This document shows, piece after piece, positions 6,086 through 7,526 of a stretch of DNA of 7,526 bases. The DNA comes from Sulfuritalea sp. (GTDB lineage: Bacteria > Pseudomonadota > Gammaproteobacteria > Burkholderiales > Rhodocyclaceae): assembly GCA_022843505.1 (NCBI GenBank), contig JALHNN010000116.1, positions 1 through 7,526 of the forward strand, read 5' to 3'. Below the pieces are notes generated by a model. It was not told where the DNA came from. It made no database searches and saw nothing but the letters and a program-made list of their open reading frames with translations. Position 1 is the stretch's first letter; every line of letters starts with the position of its first letter. The position numbers were made by a program, and so were the translations under genes.

Positions 6086-6091
6086 AAGGAG
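6086..6091 (+). promoter_or_regulatory. Ribosome binding site of the antitoxin gene
   Basis: AAGGAG lies 7 bp before the ATG at 6099. It is the strongest Shine-Dalgarno sequence I found in the window, and it fixes the antitoxin start. Confidence 0.75.
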
Positions 6092-6098
6092 ATGGAAC

Positions 6099-6323
6099 AT
6101 GGGTACAACAACCGTAAATGCACGGGTGCAAAAGCACCGTGACGCCTTGCGCATGGCGGGACTTCGGCCTGTCCAGATATGGGTGCCGGATACGCGCCGC
6201 CCCGGTTTCGCCGAGGAGAGCCGTCGCCAGTGCCGGTTGGCTTCAGTCGCGGACCGGGCGGACAAGAAAATGGGGCAATTCATGGATAACGCCTTGGCCG
6301 ATGTCGACGGCTGGACGGAATGA
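6099..6323 (+). CDS. MazE-family antitoxin (DUF3018-like)
   Basis: The 74-residue protein has the pattern of short antitoxins annotated as MazE family/DUF3018: an N-terminal NARVQKHRDALRMAGLRPV segment (7-25) followed by QIWVPDTRRPGF (26-37), then a charged stretch with EESRRQCR (39-46) and a C-terminal helix that would wrap the toxin. It should neutralise the MazF-like protein encoded next and repress its own promoter. The start is set by a strong ribosome binding site and the stop overlaps the toxin start (ATGA at 6320-6323), the usual arrangement for coupled antitoxin-toxin synthesis. The two palindromes upstream are likely its operator. The family call rests on recognised sequence pattern and on context. 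Confidence 0.85.
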   Translation: MGTTTVNARVQKHRDALRMAGLRPVQIWVPDTRRPGFAEESRRQCRLASVADRADKKMGQFMDNALADVDGWTE

Positions 6324-6646
6324 TGCGCGGCGACTTCGTCACCATCACCCTGCAGGGCAACGTCGGCAAACCAAGGCCGGCATTGGTGGTGCAATCCGAC
6401 CAGTTCGATGAACACGCCAGCCTTACCGTGCTGCCGGTCACCGGCACGCTTGTCGCGGCGCCGCTGCTGCGTGTCACCGTGCAACCGGACGAAGCAAACG
6501 GCTTGCGCAAGCCTTCACAGATCATGGTGGACAAAGCAATGACGGTGAAGCGCGACAGGGCAGGACCACCCTTCGGACGTATCGATGCCGATTCCATGGT
6601 GCAGGTTGAGCGCTGCCTGGCGGTCTTTCTGGGAATCGCGAAATGA
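6320..6646 (+). CDS. MazF/PemK-family endoribonuclease toxin
   Basis: The 108-residue protein is the normal length for MazF/PemK toxins, sequence-specific mRNA interferases with an SH3-like barrel. Landmarks are RGDFVTI (3-9), GKPRPALVVQSDQF (16-29), LPVTGT (38-43) and the NGLRKPSQIMVDK segment (60-72). Arg19 in the KPRP loop and Thr41 fit the catalytic Arg and Thr/Ser of the family (R25 and T48 in the Bacillus subtilis enzyme). No key residue is missing, so the toxin is probably active. ATG codons at 6320 and 6323 are both possible starts; 6320 overlaps the antitoxin stop. The stop codon overlaps the start of a MoxR ATPase gene, which is not the usual neighbour. Confidence 0.9.
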   Translation: MMRGDFVTITLQGNVGKPRPALVVQSDQFDEHASLTVLPVTGTLVAAPLLRVTVQPDEANGLRKPSQIMVDKAMTVKRDRAGPPFGRIDADSMVQVERCLAVFLGIAK

Positions 6647-7526
6647 GCGCCGGCGACCGGAAGCCCGACGACTCGGTCCGGCAACCCTTCGCCCGGCTCG
6701 CGAGCCAGTTGCGCCGCCAGGTCATCGGCCAGGACGCCCTGATCGACGGCCTGCTGGTCGGCCTGCTGGCGGCCGGCCACCTGCTGCTCGAAGGCCCGCC
6801 CGGGGTGGCCAAGACGCGCGCCGTGCGCATCCTCGCCGGGCTGATCGATGCCGATTTCCATCGCATCCAGTTCACGCCCGACCTGCTGCCGGCCGACCTC
6901 ACCGGCGGCGAAGTGTTCCGCCCGCAGGACGGCAGTTTCCGCTTCGAGCGCGGGCCGATCTTCCACAGCATCCTGCTCGCCGACGAGATCAACCGCGCGC
7001 CGGCCAAAGTGCAGTCCGCGCTGCTCGAGGCCATGGGCGAAGGCCAGGTCAGCATCGGCCAGGCCAGCTATCCGCTGCCGTCGCTGTTCATGGTGCTGGC
7101 GACGCAGAACCCGATCGAGCACGAGGGCACCTATCCGCTGCCCGAGGCGCAGCTCGACCGCTTCGTCATGAAGCTGTCCATCGACTACCCGGCGCCGCAG
7201 GCCGAACGCGACATCCTCGCCCTGGCGCGCGCGGAAGCTCAGGCCGTCGCCAAGATCGCCGTCCCGCCAGCGCCGACTTCTGCCCTGCTCGGCATCAAGG
7301 AAGTGTTCGCCGCGCGCCGCGAAGTCCTCGAACTGCACCTCGCGCCGGCGCTTGAAGGCTACATCGTCGGCCTGGTCGCCGCCACGCGCCGGCCCGAGGC
7401 CATCGACGCGGCGCTGGCCGGCAGCGTGCGCTATGGCGCCAGCCCGCGCGGCGCCATCGCTCTCGAGCGCTGCGCGCGCGCCCATGCCTGGCTGGCCGGC
7501 CGCGACTACGTTTCACCGGCCGACAT
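6643..7526 (+). CDS. MoxR-family AAA+ ATPase (3' end outside window)
   Basis: The frame stays open to the right edge, giving the first 294 residues of a protein usually about 300-350 long. MoxR ATPases act as chaperones that assemble or activate metalloenzymes or envelope complexes, often with DUF58 and von Willebrand A-domain partners downstream. Visible motifs are the N-terminal VIGQDALI (27-34), Walker A GPPGVAKT (51-58), Walker B LLADEINRAP (111-120), sensor 1 ATQNP (153-157), GTYPLPEAQLDRF (162-174) and sensor 2 region YGASPRG (264-270). The ATG at 6643 is supported by alignment with typical MoxR N-termini and overlaps the mazF stop (ATGA), so the gene is probably translated from the toxin-antitoxin transcript. 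Almost all third codon positions are G or C, as in ccsA. Confidence 0.93.
   Translation, partial: MSAGDRKPDDSVRQPFARLASQLRRQVIGQDALIDGLLVGLLAAGHLLLEGPPGVAKTRAVRILAGLIDADFHRIQFTPDLLPADLTGGEVFRPQDGSFRFERGPIFHSILLADEINRAPAKVQSALLEAMGEGQVSIGQASYPLPSLFMVLATQNPIEHEGTYPLPEAQLDRFVMKLSIDYPAPQAERDILALARAEAQAVAKIAVPPAPTSALLGIKEVFAARREVLELHLAPALEGYIVGLVAATRRPEAIDAALAGSVRYGASPRGAIALERCARAHAWLAGRDYVSPAD

Larger units (their letters stand above)
5874..6098 (+). other. Intergenic region between ccsA and the toxin-antitoxin genes
   Basis: I see no convincing gene in these 225 bp. They contain a small perfect hairpin (GGACCA-CGCT-TGGTCC, 5952-5967) without a following T-tract, so it is at best a weak or Rho-assisted transcript end for the ccsA unit. 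The 9-base segments 5940-5948 and 6027-6035 (AAAGGCAGG / CCTGCCTTT) are inverted relative to each other, but the spacer is long. The right part carries the promoter and palindromic operators listed separately. Confidence 0.6.

Noticed and set aside
6280..7485. Long open frame on the minus strand (about 400 codons) opposite mazF and moxR
   Set aside because: It is a by-product of very high third-position GC in moxR. The translation shows no family motif and its antisense frame is a well-matched MoxR and MazF.

Overview
The window looks like chromosomal DNA of a GC-rich proteobacterium. A betaproteobacterium such as a member of Rhodocyclales is plausible, but this is inferred only from base composition, gene families and gene style; there is no rRNA or marker gene to prove it. 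All convincing genes lie on the + strand, in two blocks.

Block 1 (2-5873) is a tightly packed run of seven genes. It opens with the 3' end of a ResB/Ccs1-type cytochrome c biogenesis gene and closes with a CcsA-type heme-handling membrane protein. These are the two halves of a System II cytochrome c synthetase. Between them lie four exported proteins with the formylglycine-generating-enzyme (FGE)/SUMF1/PvdO-like fold and one membrane-anchored TPR protein, in the order ResB - A1 - B1 - TPR - A2 - B2 - CcsA. A1 and A2 form one subfamily and B1 and B2 another, so an A-B gene pair appears to have been duplicated around the TPR gene. None of the four has the two copper-binding cysteines of true FGE. 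Most genes overlap their neighbour by 4 bp or more, so they are probably translated as a coupled unit. My reading is a dedicated cytochrome c maturation machine for an unusual c-type cytochrome: ResB/CcsA attach heme, the TPR protein presents the apocytochrome (as CcmI or NrfG do in System I), and the FGE-like proteins act as periplasmic accessory subunits or tailoring enzymes. The target cytochrome is not in the window.

A 225-bp intergenic region (5874-6098) separates the blocks. It holds a probable promoter and two near-identical 14-bp palindromes that look like antitoxin operators.

Block 2 (6099-7526) holds a MazE-family (DUF3018-like) antitoxin, a MazF/PemK-family endoribonuclease toxin, and a MoxR-type AAA+ ATPase that runs off the right end. 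All three are joined by 4-bp ATGA overlaps, so a housekeeping-type chaperone gene appears to be placed under toxin-antitoxin expression control.

There are no tRNA or rRNA genes, no CRISPR arrays and no recognisable insertion sequences.
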